DNA of 64,000 bases from Clostridium sp. Marseille-P3244 (GTDB taxonomy: Bacteria > Bacillota > Clostridia > Lachnospirales > Lachnospiraceae). The notes below the pieces were generated by a model. That model saw only the letters and a list, made by a program, of their open reading frames with translations, ran no database searches and had not been told where the DNA came from. A program made the translations under genes and the position numbers. The stretch spans positions 1,954,688 to 2,018,687 of the forward strand of contig NZ_LT635549.1 of NCBI RefSeq assembly GCF_900120155.1, written 5' to 3'. Shown in pieces: positions 9,247 to 18,386 of this stretch. Numbering within the stretch: the first letter of the stretch is position 1; each line of letters starts with the position of its first letter.

Positions 9247-10332
9247 ATGGACAGAAAGATCGGAGTGATAAAAGGGGATGGCATCGGCCCGGAGATCGTG
9301 GACGAGGCGATGAAAGTCCTCGGCAGGATCGCGGAAGTATACGGCCATACCTTTTCTTATACACAGCTGTTGATGGGCGGCGCGTCTATTGACGTAAATG
9401 GAGTTCCTCTGACAGATGAGACTCTGGCCGCGGCGAAGGCCAGCGACGCAGTGCTTATGGGTTCCATCGGGGGAGACGCGAAGACGTCTCCATGGTATCG
9501 GCTGGAGCCGTCAAAGCGTCCGGAAGCCGGGCTGCTGAGTCTGCGAAAGGGGCTGAATCTTTTCGCGAATTTAAGGCCGGCAGTGCTTTATGAGGAGCTG
9601 AAAGGAGCATGTCCTCTGAAGGAGGAGATCTCGGACCGGGGTTTTGATATGATGATTATGAGAGAACTGACCGGAGGTCTCTATTTTGGAAAACGGAGTA
9701 CAGAAAAAGTAGACGGGGTTCTTGTGGCCCGGGATGAACTTACATACAGTGAGGAAGAGATACGCAGGATTGCAAGGAAAGGGTTTGACGTTGCTATGAA
9801 ACGCCGAAAAAAAGTGACCAGCGTCGACAAGGCAAATGTGCTGGATTCTTCCAGACTCTGGAGAAAGATCGTGGAAGAAGTGGCAGCGGATTATCCGGAG
9901 GTCACTCTGGAGCATATGCTGGTGGATAACTGTGCCATGCAGCTGGTAAAGGACCCGTCCCAGTTTGATGTGATCCTGACAGAGAACATGTTCGGAGATA
10001 TTCTTTCGGATGAGGCCAGTATGGTGACCGGCTCTATCGGAATGCTGGCCAGCGCCAGCCTTAATGAGACAAAATTCGGTCTTTACGAGCCCAGCGGCGG
10101 CTCTGCCCCGGATATTGCCGGGAAGGGGATCGCCAATCCCATTGCCACGATTCTGTCAGCGGCCATGATGCTCAGGTATTCTTTCGACTTAGATCAGGAA
10201 GCGTCAGCTGTAGAACATGCGGTTACCCAGGTCCTGCAGGAAGGGTATCGGACAATAGATATCATGTCGGAGGGAAAGACTCTGATCGGGACGAGAGAAA
10301 TGGGAGACCGGATCTGTTCCCACATCAGATAA
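9247..10332 (+). CDS. leuB: 3-isopropylmalate dehydrogenase LeuB
   Basis: Oxidises and decarboxylates (2R,3S)-3-isopropylmalate with NAD in leucine synthesis. The 361-residue protein starts [21 protein letters not shown] and carries the substrate motif [16 protein letters not shown], the signature [20 protein letters not shown], the metal/cofactor region [13 protein letters not shown], and the NAD-specific loop [20 protein letters not shown]. It is first in a run leuB-ilvD-ilvB-serC-serA with short gaps and no visible terminator until 16.1 kb. leuA, leuC and leuD are not in the window. Confidence 0.96.
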   Translation: MDRKIGVIKGDGIGPEIVDEAMKVLGRIAEVYGHTFSYTQLLMGGASIDVNGVPLTDETLAAAKASDAVLMGSIGGDAKTSPWYRLEPSKRPEAGLLSLRKGLNLFANLRPAVLYEELKGACPLKEEISDRGFDMMIMRELTGGLYFGKRSTEKVDGVLVARDELTYSEEEIRRIARKGFDVAMKRRKKVTSVDKANVLDSSRLWRKIVEEVAADYPEVTLEHMLVDNCAMQLVKDPSQFDVILTENMFGDILSDEASMVTGSIGMLASASLNETKFGLYEPSGGSAPDIAGKGIANPIATILSAAMMLRYSFDLDQEASAVEHAVTQVLQEGYRTIDIMSEGKTLIGTREMGDRICSHIR

Positions 10333-10371
10333 ACATATTATAATCATAATTACGGAAAGGGAGGAATCATC

Positions 10372-12048
10372 ATGAGAAGTGATACAGTAACAAAAGGAGT
10401 TCAGCAGGCACCCCACCGCTCTCTTTTTAATGCGCTGGGTATGACCCGGGAGGAACTGGACCGTCCACTGATCGGTGTTGTCAGTTCTTATAATGAGATT
10501 GTTCCGGGACATATGAACCTGGATAAGATCACAGAAGCAGTAAAGATGGGAGTCGCCATGGCAGGGGGCACCCCGATCGTAGTACCGGCGATCGCCGTGT
10601 GTGACGGTATCGCCATGGGACACATTGGTATGAAATACTCTCTTGTAACAAGAGACCTGATCGCGGATTCCACAGAGGCACTGGCGATGGCGCATCAGTT
10701 TGACGGCCTTGTGATGATCCCCAACTGTGACAAGAATGTTCCCGGGCTTTTAATGGCGGCGGCGAGAGTCAATATTCCCACAATTTTCGTCAGTGGGGGA
10801 CCGATGCTGGCCGGGCATGTGCATGGCGGAAAAACAAGCCTTTCCAGTATGTTTGAGGCAGTAGGAGCTCATGCGGCGGGAAAGATCTCAGATGAGGACC
10901 TCTGTGAATATGAAAATAAAGCATGTCCTACCTGCGGTTCCTGCTCCGGCATGTATACGGCCAACAGTATGAACTGCCTGACAGAGGCGCTGGGCATGGG
11001 GCTTAGGGGGAACGGCACGATTCCGGCCGTATATTCCGCAAGACTCCAGCTGGCAAAACATGCCGGCATGCAGGTGATGGAACTGGTGAGAAAGAATATC
11101 CGCCCCAGGGATATTATGACAGAGGACGCGATCCTCAACGCGCTGACCGTGGATATGGCCCTGGGATGCTCCACAAACAGTATGCTTCATCTTCCGGCCA
11201 TCGCGCATGAGATCGGCATGGATTTCGAGATTGATTTTGCCAACAGTATCAGTGAGAAAACACCGAACCTCTGTCATCTGGCACCGGCGGGACATACTTA
11301 TATCGAGGATCTTAACGAGGCCGGCGGCGTATACGCTGTTATGAATGAACTGAACAAGAAAGGCCTTCTGCATACAGACTGTCTGACCGTTACAGGAAAA
11401 ACTATAGGAGAAAACATTGCGGGATGCGAGAACAAGAATCCGGAAGTGATCCGGCCCATCGATCATCCGTACAGTGAGACGGGCGGACTGGCGGTGCTGA
11501 AAGGAAATCTGGCCCCGGACGGGAGCGTGGTGAAGCGTTCCGCAGTCTGCGATGAAATGCTGGTACATGAGGGGCCGGCCAGAATCTTTGAAAGTGACGA
11601 GGAGGCTACGGAAGCGATTAAGAGCGGAAAGATCAACCCGGGAGACGTGATCGTGATCCGGTATGAAGGTCCGAAGGGAGGCCCCGGCATGAGAGAGATG
11701 CTCAATCCTACATCAGCGATCGCAGGATACGGATTGGGTTCAACAGTGGCTCTGATCACAGACGGACGCTTCAGCGGCGCTTCCAGAGGGGCATCTATCG
11801 GCCATGTTTCACCGGAAGCAGCGGTGGGCGGTCCCATCGCGCTTGTGGAAGAGGGAGATATCATTAAGATCAATATTCCGGAGCTGAGGCTGGATCTTGA
11901 TATATCCGACGAAGAGATGGCGGAAAGGAAAGCAAAATGGCAGCCCAGAGAGCCTAAGGTCAAGACCGGATATCTGGCCAGATATGCGTCCATGGTGACT
12001 TCGGGAAACAGAGGAGCCATCCTGGAGGTACCAAAAGAGAAGAAATGA
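10372..12048 (+). CDS. ilvD: dihydroxy-acid dehydratase IlvD
   Basis: Fe-S dehydratase making 2-keto acids for valine, isoleucine and leucine. The 558-residue length is standard. Cluster ligands are visible in [11 protein letters not shown] and in the [20 protein letters not shown] signature; other family blocks are [13 protein letters not shown] and, near the C-terminus, [11 protein letters not shown] with [19 protein letters not shown] ribosome site precedes the ATG. It lies 39 bp after leuB and 40 bp before ilvB. Confidence 0.97.
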   Translation: MRSDTVTKGVQQAPHRSLFNALGMTREELDRPLIGVVSSYNEIVPGHMNLDKITEAVKMGVAMAGGTPIVVPAIAVCDGIAMGHIGMKYSLVTRDLIADSTEALAMAHQFDGLVMIPNCDKNVPGLLMAAARVNIPTIFVSGGPMLAGHVHGGKTSLSSMFEAVGAHAAGKISDEDLCEYENKACPTCGSCSGMYTANSMNCLTEALGMGLRGNGTIPAVYSARLQLAKHAGMQVMELVRKNIRPRDIMTEDAILNALTVDMALGCSTNSMLHLPAIAHEIGMDFEIDFANSISEKTPNLCHLAPAGHTYIEDLNEAGGVYAVMNELNKKGLLHTDCLTVTGKTIGENIAGCENKNPEVIRPIDHPYSETGGLAVLKGNLAPDGSVVKRSAVCDEMLVHEGPARIFESDEEATEAIKSGKINPGDVIVIRYEGPKGGPGMREMLNPTSAIAGYGLGSTVALITDGRFSGASRGASIGHVSPEAAVGGPIALVEEGDIIKINIPELRLDLDISDEEMAERKAKWQPREPKVKTGYLARYASMVTSGNRGAILEVPKEKK

Positions 12049-12088
12049 CAGAGAAAGGGATTCTGCCATAAGACTAAAGGAGTGCAGT

Positions 12089-13765
12089 ATGCAGTTAAAT
12101 GGATCAGAGATAGTGATAGAATGTTTAAAGGAGCAGGGAGTGGACACCGTTTTCGGTTATCCCGGGGGAGCGATCCTGAATGTGTATGATGAACTGTACA
12201 AACACCGGGATGAAATACGCCACATCCTGACATCCCATGAGCAGGGCGCTGCCCATGCGGCAGACGGTTATGCCCGTGCGACAGGAAAAGTCGGAGTCTG
12301 TCTGGCTACCAGCGGACCGGGAGCTACGAATCTTGTGACCGGGATCGCCACGGCTTATATGGATTCTATACCGATAGTAGCAATCACCTGCAATGTGGGA
12401 GTCTCCCTTCTTGGAAAGGACAGCTTTCAGGAAATTGATATTACCGGGATTACCATGCCCATCACAAAATATAATTTTATCGTGAAAGATGTGACGAAAC
12501 TGGCAGCTACGATCCGCAAGGCCTTCCGAATCGCCAAATCAGGGAGACCCGGACCGGTGCTCATCGATATCCCGAAAGATGTTACCGCGGCTGTAACAGA
12601 ATACCGGCCGGAAGAGCTGGGGAAATATACGCCTGACATGTCACATATAAATGAAGAGGGAATTGCCCGGGCGGTTTCCATGCTGGAGAACTGTGAGAAA
12701 CCTTTTGTATTTGTGGGAGGAGGAGCGGTCCTGTCAGAGGCGGATCAGGAACTCAGAGAGTTCGTTGACAGGCTGGACGCTCCGGTGACAGATACTCTGA
12801 TGGGGAAAGGGGCTTTCCCCGGAACAGATCCCCGGTATACCGGCATGCTTGGCATGCACGGAACAAAAACTTCCAATTACGGAGTCAGCGAATGCGATCT
12901 TCTGGTGGTCCTGGGGGCCAGGTTCAGTGACCGTGTGACCGGAAACACAGAGACTTTTGCCAGAAATGCGAAGATCCTCCAGATCGATATTGATCCGGCA
13001 GAGATCAACAAAAATATTATTGTGACCGAGGAACTTATCGGGGATATGAGGGAAGTGCTTAAACTGCTCAATAAGCGCCTGGCACAGCAGAATCATTCGC
13101 AGTGGCTTGAGAAAATACAGTCTTATAAAGAAAAATATCCTTTAAAATATCACCCTGATGTTCTGACCGGACCGTTCATTGTGGAAGAAATCTATCGACA
13201 GACAAAAGGGAATGCCCTGATCGTGACAGAGGTCGGACAGCATCAGATGTGGGCGGCTCAGTATTATAAATATACAAAGCCGAGGACGCTTCTTACATCC
13301 GGCGGCCTGGGCACGATGGGATATGGTCTGGGAGCCGCTCTGGGAGCAAAGACAGGGTGTCCGGATAAAATCGTGGTCAACATAGCGGGAGACGGATGCT
13401 TCCGGATGAATATGAATGAGATCGCTACCGCGGTCAGACATCATATCCCGGTAATTCAGGTGGTAGTGAACAATCATGTTCTGGGTATGGTACGTCAGTG
13501 GCAGGATCTCTTCTATGATGAGAGATATTCAGCAACTGTCCTGCGGGATGCAGTGGATTTTGTAAAGCTTGCCCAGGCTATGGGTGCAGAGGGCATCCGG
13601 GCCGAGACTCAGAAGGAATTCCGGGAGGCGTTTGAACGGGCGCTTACTCTGGACGGACCGGTGCTGATTGACTGTCAGATCGACAGCGATGACAAGGTGT
13701 GGCCGATGGTAGCTCCAGGGGCGGCTATCAGCGAGGCCTTTGATGAGGAAGACATGGCAGAGTGA
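12089..13765 (+). CDS. ilvB: acetolactate synthase, catalytic (large) subunit
   Basis: ThDP enzyme condensing pyruvate (or pyruvate and 2-oxobutyrate) for branched-chain amino acids. The order is an N-terminal PYR domain with VFGYPGGAIL and the catalytic Glu in SHEQGAAHAADGYAR, a central FAD-binding-like domain, and a C-terminal PP domain with the ThDP motif GDGCFRMNMNEIATA...NN. The length of 558 is normal. No small regulatory subunit (ilvN/ilvH) and no ilvC follow, so feedback control by valine would depend on a subunit encoded elsewhere. A catabolic AlsS is less likely given the biosynthetic neighbours. Confidence 0.93.
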   Translation: MQLNGSEIVIECLKEQGVDTVFGYPGGAILNVYDELYKHRDEIRHILTSHEQGAAHAADGYARATGKVGVCLATSGPGATNLVTGIATAYMDSIPIVAITCNVGVSLLGKDSFQEIDITGITMPITKYNFIVKDVTKLAATIRKAFRIAKSGRPGPVLIDIPKDVTAAVTEYRPEELGKYTPDMSHINEEGIARAVSMLENCEKPFVFVGGGAVLSEADQELREFVDRLDAPVTDTLMGKGAFPGTDPRYTGMLGMHGTKTSNYGVSECDLLVVLGARFSDRVTGNTETFARNAKILQIDIDPAEINKNIIVTEELIGDMREVLKLLNKRLAQQNHSQWLEKIQSYKEKYPLKYHPDVLTGPFIVEEIYRQTKGNALIVTEVGQHQMWAAQYYKYTKPRTLLTSGGLGTMGYGLGAALGAKTGCPDKIVVNIAGDGCFRMNMNEIATAVRHHIPVIQVVVNNHVLGMVRQWQDLFYDERYSATVLRDAVDFVKLAQAMGAEGIRAETQKEFREAFERALTLDGPVLIDCQIDSDDKVWPMVAPGAAISEAFDEEDMAE

Positions 13766-13819
13766 TCATGCCTTAATAGAATATACAACCTATAAAAATA
13801 GTAGCAGGAGGTAAGGTAA

Positions 13820-14902
13820 ATGAGCAGGGTGTATAACTTTTCAGCCGGACCGGCGGTGCTGCCGGAAGAAGTCCTCAGGGAAGCGGCAGACGAGATGCTG
13901 GACTACCATGGCACGGGGATGTCTGTAATGGAGATGAGTCATCGATCCAAAGCATTTGAGGAGATCATCACTACAGCTGAGCAGGATCTGAGAGATCTGA
14001 TGAACATTCCGGACAATTATAAGGTGCTGTTCCTTCAGGGCGGTGCGTCTTTGCAGTTCGCCATGATCCCCATGAACCTGATGAAGAACAGGTCCGCGGA
14101 TTACATCATTACAGGGCAGTGGGCCAAGAAGGCCGCAAAAGAGGCAGAGAAATATGGAAAGGTAAACCGTATCGCTTCTTCGGAAGACAGGACGTTTTCT
14201 TATATTCCCGACTGTTCCGACCTTCCGATATCGGAAGATGCAGACTATGTCTATATCTGCGAGAACAATACGATCTACGGGACAAAGTTCAAGGAGCTCC
14301 CGAATACGAAAGGAAAAACTCTGGTGGCGGATGTGTCTTCTTGTTTTCTGTCTGAACCTGTGGATGTAACGAAATATGGTATCATCTACGGAGGTGTTCA
14401 GAAAAATATTGGTCCTGCAGGTGTTGTTATTGTGATCATCCGGGAGGACCTGATTACAGAGGATGTGCTGCCGGGAACACCTGCCATGCTTACATACAAG
14501 ACGCATGCGGACGCAAAATCTCTGTATAATACGCCCCCGGCATACGGGATCTATATCTGTGGAAAAGTTTTCAAATGGATCAAAGCGCAGGGCGGCCTTG
14601 CGGCGATGAAAGAAAAAAATGAAAAGAAGGCCAAAGTCCTCTATGATTTTCTGGATCAGAGCAGGCTGTTTAAAGGAACGGTGGAGAAAAAGGACCGCTC
14701 TCTGATGAATGTCCCGTTTGTTACAGGGGATGCGGAGCTGGACGCGAAGTTTGTCAAAGAGGCCAAAGCTGCCGGGCTTGAGAATCTGAAAGGGCACAGG
14801 ACAGTCGGCGGGATGCGGGCCAGCATTTATAATGCAATGCCATACGAAGGCGTAACAGCGCTTGTGGATTTTATGAAAAAATTTGAAGAGGAGAATCTGT
14901 GA
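13820..14902 (+). CDS. serC: phosphoserine aminotransferase SerC
   Basis: PLP enzyme converting 3-phosphohydroxypyruvate to phosphoserine with glutamate. The 360-residue protein begins with the family signature YNFSAGPAVLPEEVL, followed by GTGMSVMEMSHRS, LFLQGGASLQFAMIPMNL and the PLP-lysine region YGGVQKNIGPAG. The C-terminus has GHRTVGGMRASIYNAMP. It has a perfect AGGAGG box and ends 1 bp before serA, so the two serine genes are coupled. Confidence 0.97.
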   Translation: MSRVYNFSAGPAVLPEEVLREAADEMLDYHGTGMSVMEMSHRSKAFEEIITTAEQDLRDLMNIPDNYKVLFLQGGASLQFAMIPMNLMKNRSADYIITGQWAKKAAKEAEKYGKVNRIASSEDRTFSYIPDCSDLPISEDADYVYICENNTIYGTKFKELPNTKGKTLVADVSSCFLSEPVDVTKYGIIYGGVQKNIGPAGVVIVIIREDLITEDVLPGTPAMLTYKTHADAKSLYNTPPAYGIYICGKVFKWIKAQGGLAAMKEKNEKKAKVLYDFLDQSRLFKGTVEKKDRSLMNVPFVTGDAELDAKFVKEAKAAGLENLKGHRTVGGMRASIYNAMPYEGVTALVDFMKKFEEENL

Positions 14903-14903
14903 G

Positions 14904-16064
14904 ATGTACAAATACCATTGCCTGAACCCGATCTCTCCGATGGGGCTGGAACAACTGGATGAAAATTATGCGAATACAGAGAATATAGAAGAGGCAGACG
15001 CGATCTTGGTGCGCAGTGCCAAGATGCATGAGATGGAGTTTGGCAGGAACCTGAAAGTGATCGCCCGGGCCGGAGCCGGAGTGAATAATATCCCACTGGA
15101 CCGCTGCGCGGAGGAAGGGATCGTTGTGTTCAATACACCAGGAGCCAATGCCAACGGAGTAAAAGAGCTGGTGATCGCCGGCATGCTGCTGGCGGCCAGA
15201 GATATTATCGGCGGCATTAACTGGGTGCAGGAGTATGAAGAAGACGGCGACATCGCGAAGATCACGGAAAAGAAGAAGAAAGCTTTTGCCGGAACAGAGC
15301 TCCAGGGTAAGAAACTGGGTGTGATCGGACTGGGTGCCATCGGAGTTCTGGTGGCCAACGCGGCAGTTCATCTCGGAATGGAGGTCTATGGATACGATCC
15401 ATATGTTTCCGTGGATTCGGCCTGGAGACTTTCGCGCAGCATTCATCATGCTGCCACTGTTGATGAACTTTACAAAGAGTGTGATTATATTACGGTACAT
15501 GTACCCGCGCTCGACGATACCAAGGGAATGATCGACAAGAACGCCATCAGCCTCATGAAAAAGGGCGTGGTCATTCTGAATTTTGCAAGGGATGTCCTTG
15601 TGAACCAAGAGGATATTGTTGACGCTCTTGTATCCGAAAAAGTGCGCTGTTACGTGACAGATTTCCCGACCAAGGAGATCGTGGGCGTAAAAGGAGCTAT
15701 CGTGATCCCTCATCTGGGCGCGTCCACTGAAGAGTCAGAGGATAACTGCGCGAAAATGGCTGCCGCTGAGGTGAAAGATTTTCTGGAGAATGGTAATATT
15801 ACACATTCTGTCAATTTCCCTGATTGTAACATGGGGGAGAAGACAGAGGGGCCAAGAGTTACCATCCTGCATAAAAATATCCCCAATATGCTCAGACAGG
15901 TTACGGGAGTAATGGCCGAGAGAAATATCAATATTTCCCTGATGACAAATAAGAGCCGGAAAGAATATGCGTATACGATGATGGATGTGGACGCGGAAAT
16001 ACCTTCAGAGGTAGAGGAACAGCTGGCGGCTGTGGAAGGAGTGCTCAGGGTAAGAGTACTGTAG
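14904..16064 (+). CDS. serA: D-3-phosphoglycerate dehydrogenase SerA
   Basis: First enzyme of serine synthesis, oxidising 3-phosphoglycerate. I chose ATG 14904 (386 aa), directly after the serC stop, because the sequence from MYKYHCLNPISP matches the short clostridial type; ATG 14883 lies inside serC. It shows the substrate arginine region VIARAGAGVNNIPLD, Rossmann motif GLGAIGVLVANAAVHLGMEV, and the catalytic histidine in IPHLGASTEESEDN. The last 75 residues form an ACT domain (VTILHKNIPNMLRQVTGVM), suggesting allosteric control, probably by serine. Confidence 0.95.
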   Translation: MYKYHCLNPISPMGLEQLDENYANTENIEEADAILVRSAKMHEMEFGRNLKVIARAGAGVNNIPLDRCAEEGIVVFNTPGANANGVKELVIAGMLLAARDIIGGINWVQEYEEDGDIAKITEKKKKAFAGTELQGKKLGVIGLGAIGVLVANAAVHLGMEVYGYDPYVSVDSAWRLSRSIHHAATVDELYKECDYITVHVPALDDTKGMIDKNAISLMKKGVVILNFARDVLVNQEDIVDALVSEKVRCYVTDFPTKEIVGVKGAIVIPHLGASTEESEDNCAKMAAAEVKDFLENGNITHSVNFPDCNMGEKTEGPRVTILHKNIPNMLRQVTGVMAERNINISLMTNKSRKEYAYTMMDVDAEIPSEVEEQLAAVEGVLRVRVL

Positions 16065-16091
16065 AAGAATAGAAGAAACAGTGACATATGA

Positions 16092-16136
16092 AGAGCTGTA
16101 TCTGACCAGAACAGGGTGGATACAGCTCTTTGTATA
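16092..16136 (+). terminator. terminator of the leuB-serA operon
   Basis: Perfect 11-bp stem AGAGCTGTATC (16092-16102)/GATACAGCTCT (16119-16129) followed by a short T-rich tract, 28 bp after the serA stop. Confidence 0.65.
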
Positions 16137-16170
16137 TTGAGCAAGGCATAGCTGATGGAACAGGTTTTTG

Positions 16171-16199
16171 TTGACATTTTCTGTATTCTTGTATACAAT
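16171..16199 (+). promoter_or_regulatory. strong sigma-A promoter of the citrate-synthase-like operon
   Basis: Consensus TTGACA (16171-16176), 17 bp, TACAAT (16194-16199). Nearly the whole spacer and the -10 lie inside the inverted repeat listed next, so occupancy of the repeat should block RNA polymerase. Confidence 0.75.
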
Positions 16200-16219
16200 T
16201 ATACAAGAATACAGAAAAT
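16176..16219 (+). promoter_or_regulatory. 19-bp perfect inverted repeat, probable GntR operator
   Basis: ATTTTCTGTATTCTTGTAT (16176-16194) and its exact reverse complement at 16201-16219 flank a 6-base centre ACAATT. Within it TTGTATACAA (16189-16198) is itself a palindrome of the kind FadR-type GntR regulators bind. The encoded GntR protein two genes downstream is the obvious candidate, giving autoregulation. The binding assignment is inference; the repeat is seen directly. Confidence 0.7.
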
Positions 16220-16268
16220 GGGCGGTATATTGTACATGCCGGGCAATAAGCTGAGGAGGTAAAAACCA

Positions 16269-17657
16269 ATGGAAGACAGGAAAGTATTTTTTAACAGACA
16301 CACAAATCTTCTGGAACTGGAGGAGCATATGTTCCCTCTTGTTGATGTAGAGACACCCAATGTGTTCCGTAATCTTTTCCGATACGAAGAGATACCGAAG
16401 ATCGCCTTCAATGACAGGATTGTCCCGCACAATATGCCGGAAGAGATCTGGATGACAGATACGACATTCCGGGATGGACAGCAGTCGAGAGCGCCCTATA
16501 CGACGAAACAGATCGTAGATATCTATGAGTATCTTCACAGGCTGGGCGGACCGAAAGGAAAGATCCGGCAGAGTGAGTTTTTCCTTTACAGTAAAAAGGA
16601 CAGAGACGCTGTGTATCAGTGCCTTGAAAAAGGTTATGAGTTCCCTGAGATCACCAGCTGGATCCGGGCCAGTAAGAAGGACTTTGAGCTTGTAAAAGAA
16701 ATCGGACTAAAAGAGACAGGAATCCTGGTGAGCTGTTCTGACTATCATATTTTTTATAAGTTAAAAATGACCAGAAAACAGGCGCTGGATCATTATCTGT
16801 CAGTCATCCGGGAATGTATGGAAACAGGAGTGAGGCCCAGATGTCATCTGGAGGATATTACAAGGGCAGATATCTATGGTTTTGTGATTCCGTTCTGTGT
16901 AGAACTGATGAAGCTGATGGAAGAGTATCAGATCCCGGTGAAGATCCGTGTCTGCGATACAATGGGGTATGGCGTGAACTTTCCCGGAGCAGTGATCCCC
17001 AGATCGATCCCCGGAATCATCTACGGACTGATGGTCCATGCGGGTGTGCCGGGTGAATTGATTGAGTTCCACGGCCACAATGATTTCTACAAGGCGGTCA
17101 GTAATTCTACTACGGCCTGGCTGTACGGAGCGTGCGGGGTGAACTGCTCTCTGTTCGGGATTGGTGAAAGGACCGGCAACACCCCTCTTGAGGCCATGGT
17201 GTTTGAGTATGCCCAGCTGAGAGGCACACTGGATGGAATGGATACAACAGTGATCACAGAACTGGCTGAATATTATGAAAAAGAGATCGGATATAAGATC
17301 CCTCCCCAGACACCTTTTGTGGGAAAAAATTTCAATGTGACCAGAGCCGGTATCCATGCGGATGGGATGTTGAAGAATGAAGAAATCTATAATATTTTTG
17401 ATACGGATAAATTCCTGAACCGGCCGGCTCTCGTCTCAGTGTCCAATACATCCGGGACGGCAGGGATCGCCTACTGGATCAATACTTATTACAGACTGGA
17501 TAAAGACAGGCAGGTAGAGAAAAATTCTGAACTGGTACAGCGTTTAAAATCGTGGGTAGACAAAGAATATGAGGACGGGCGCGTTACAGTCTTGACAGAT
17601 GAGGAATTAGTTGACAAAATAGACAGTGTATGCAGGGAACTGCACATAACATTGTAA
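16269..17657 (+). CDS. HMGL/IPMS-family acyltransferase, probable Re-citrate synthase
   Basis: Member of the isopropylmalate/homocitrate/citramalate synthase family, which condense acetyl-CoA with a 2-oxo acid. The 462-residue TIM-barrel protein has the metal/substrate motif WMTDTTFRDGQQSR near residue 62, HLEDITRAD, RVCDTMGYG, the metal-binding EFHGHNDFY and GVNCSLFGIGERTGNTPLE. It lacks the C-terminal LeuA leucine-binding dimer domain. Similar long, LeuA-domain-free proteins are the Re-citrate synthases described in Clostridium kluyveri. The downstream icd gene and the absence of other leu genes support citrate formation for glutamate synthesis. The family is certain, the substrate is inferred. 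Confidence 0.7.
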   Translation: MEDRKVFFNRHTNLLELEEHMFPLVDVETPNVFRNLFRYEEIPKIAFNDRIVPHNMPEEIWMTDTTFRDGQQSRAPYTTKQIVDIYEYLHRLGGPKGKIRQSEFFLYSKKDRDAVYQCLEKGYEFPEITSWIRASKKDFELVKEIGLKETGILVSCSDYHIFYKLKMTRKQALDHYLSVIRECMETGVRPRCHLEDITRADIYGFVIPFCVELMKLMEEYQIPVKIRVCDTMGYGVNFPGAVIPRSIPGIIYGLMVHAGVPGELIEFHGHNDFYKAVSNSTTAWLYGACGVNCSLFGIGERTGNTPLEAMVFEYAQLRGTLDGMDTTVITELAEYYEKEIGYKIPPQTPFVGKNFNVTRAGIHADGMLKNEEIYNIFDTDKFLNRPALVSVSNTSGTAGIAYWINTYYRLDKDRQVEKNSELVQRLKSWVDKEYEDGRVTVLTDEELVDKIDSVCRELHITL

Positions 17658-17676
17658 CAGGGAGGATTTGACCCAA

Positions 17677-18333
17677 ATGGAAGAATATCAGGACCATTCT
17701 CTGGGGGGCCGTGTTTTCCAGACGATCCGTGAGGATATACTAAATGGAAAATATAAGGAAAACGAGGAACTGCGCGAGAATACCCTGGGGAAGGAGCTCG
17801 GAGTAAGCAGGACGCCGGTGAGAGAGGCATTGCGCCAGCTTGAGCTGGAGGGGCTTGTATCGATCATTCCCAACAGGGGGGCTTACGTGACAGGAATATC
17901 CCACAAGGATATCTGGGATATCTATAAGATCCGTTCCTTGCTGGAAGGGCTGTGTGCCCGGTGGGCGGCAGAACATATCAAGGAGGCCCAGCTGGAAGAA
18001 CTGGAAGAGACGATCTTTCTCTCGGAATATCAGATGAAGAAGGAGAGCGGATTTAATCTGGAGCAGGTGGCGTCTCTGGACACCCGGTTCCACGCAATCC
18101 TCTATGAGGCGTCAGACAGCCGTATTTTAAGCCATGTGCTGACGGATTTCCATAATTATGTCCAGGCGGCAAGAAAGTCCTCTATTGTTTCAGAGGACCG
18201 GGCCAGAAAATCCATCCGGGAACACCGGCAGATCCTTCGGGCCATCAGAGACCGGGATCCGGACATGGCGGAGCAGCTGGCTAATGAGCATATCATGCAT
18301 GTTATGGAGAATCTGAAGAAACAGGGATACTGA
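17677..18333 (+). CDS. GntR/FadR-family transcriptional regulator (FCD domain)
   Basis: Probable local regulator of the operon that contains it. The N-terminal winged helix-turn-helix is clear (ELRENTLGKELGVSRTPVREALRQLELEGLV), followed by an all-helical FCD ligand domain with the metal-type Asp and His in LDTRFHAILYEASDS. I chose ATG 17677 (218 aa), 10 bp after GGAGGA; the in-frame TTG at 17668 would leave no spacing. It lies 19 bp after the citrate-synthase-like gene and 53 bp before icd. The ligand may be a citrate-cycle acid, but nothing in the sequence proves this. Confidence 0.9.
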   Translation: MEEYQDHSLGGRVFQTIREDILNGKYKENEELRENTLGKELGVSRTPVREALRQLELEGLVSIIPNRGAYVTGISHKDIWDIYKIRSLLEGLCARWAAEHIKEAQLEELEETIFLSEYQMKKESGFNLEQVASLDTRFHAILYEASDSRILSHVLTDFHNYVQAARKSSIVSEDRARKSIREHRQILRAIRDRDPDMAEQLANEHIMHVMENLKKQGY

Positions 18334-18386
18334 CCGGACAGAGATCTGATCCGGGATAAAAACAGAAGTTCAGGAGGACACAGACA

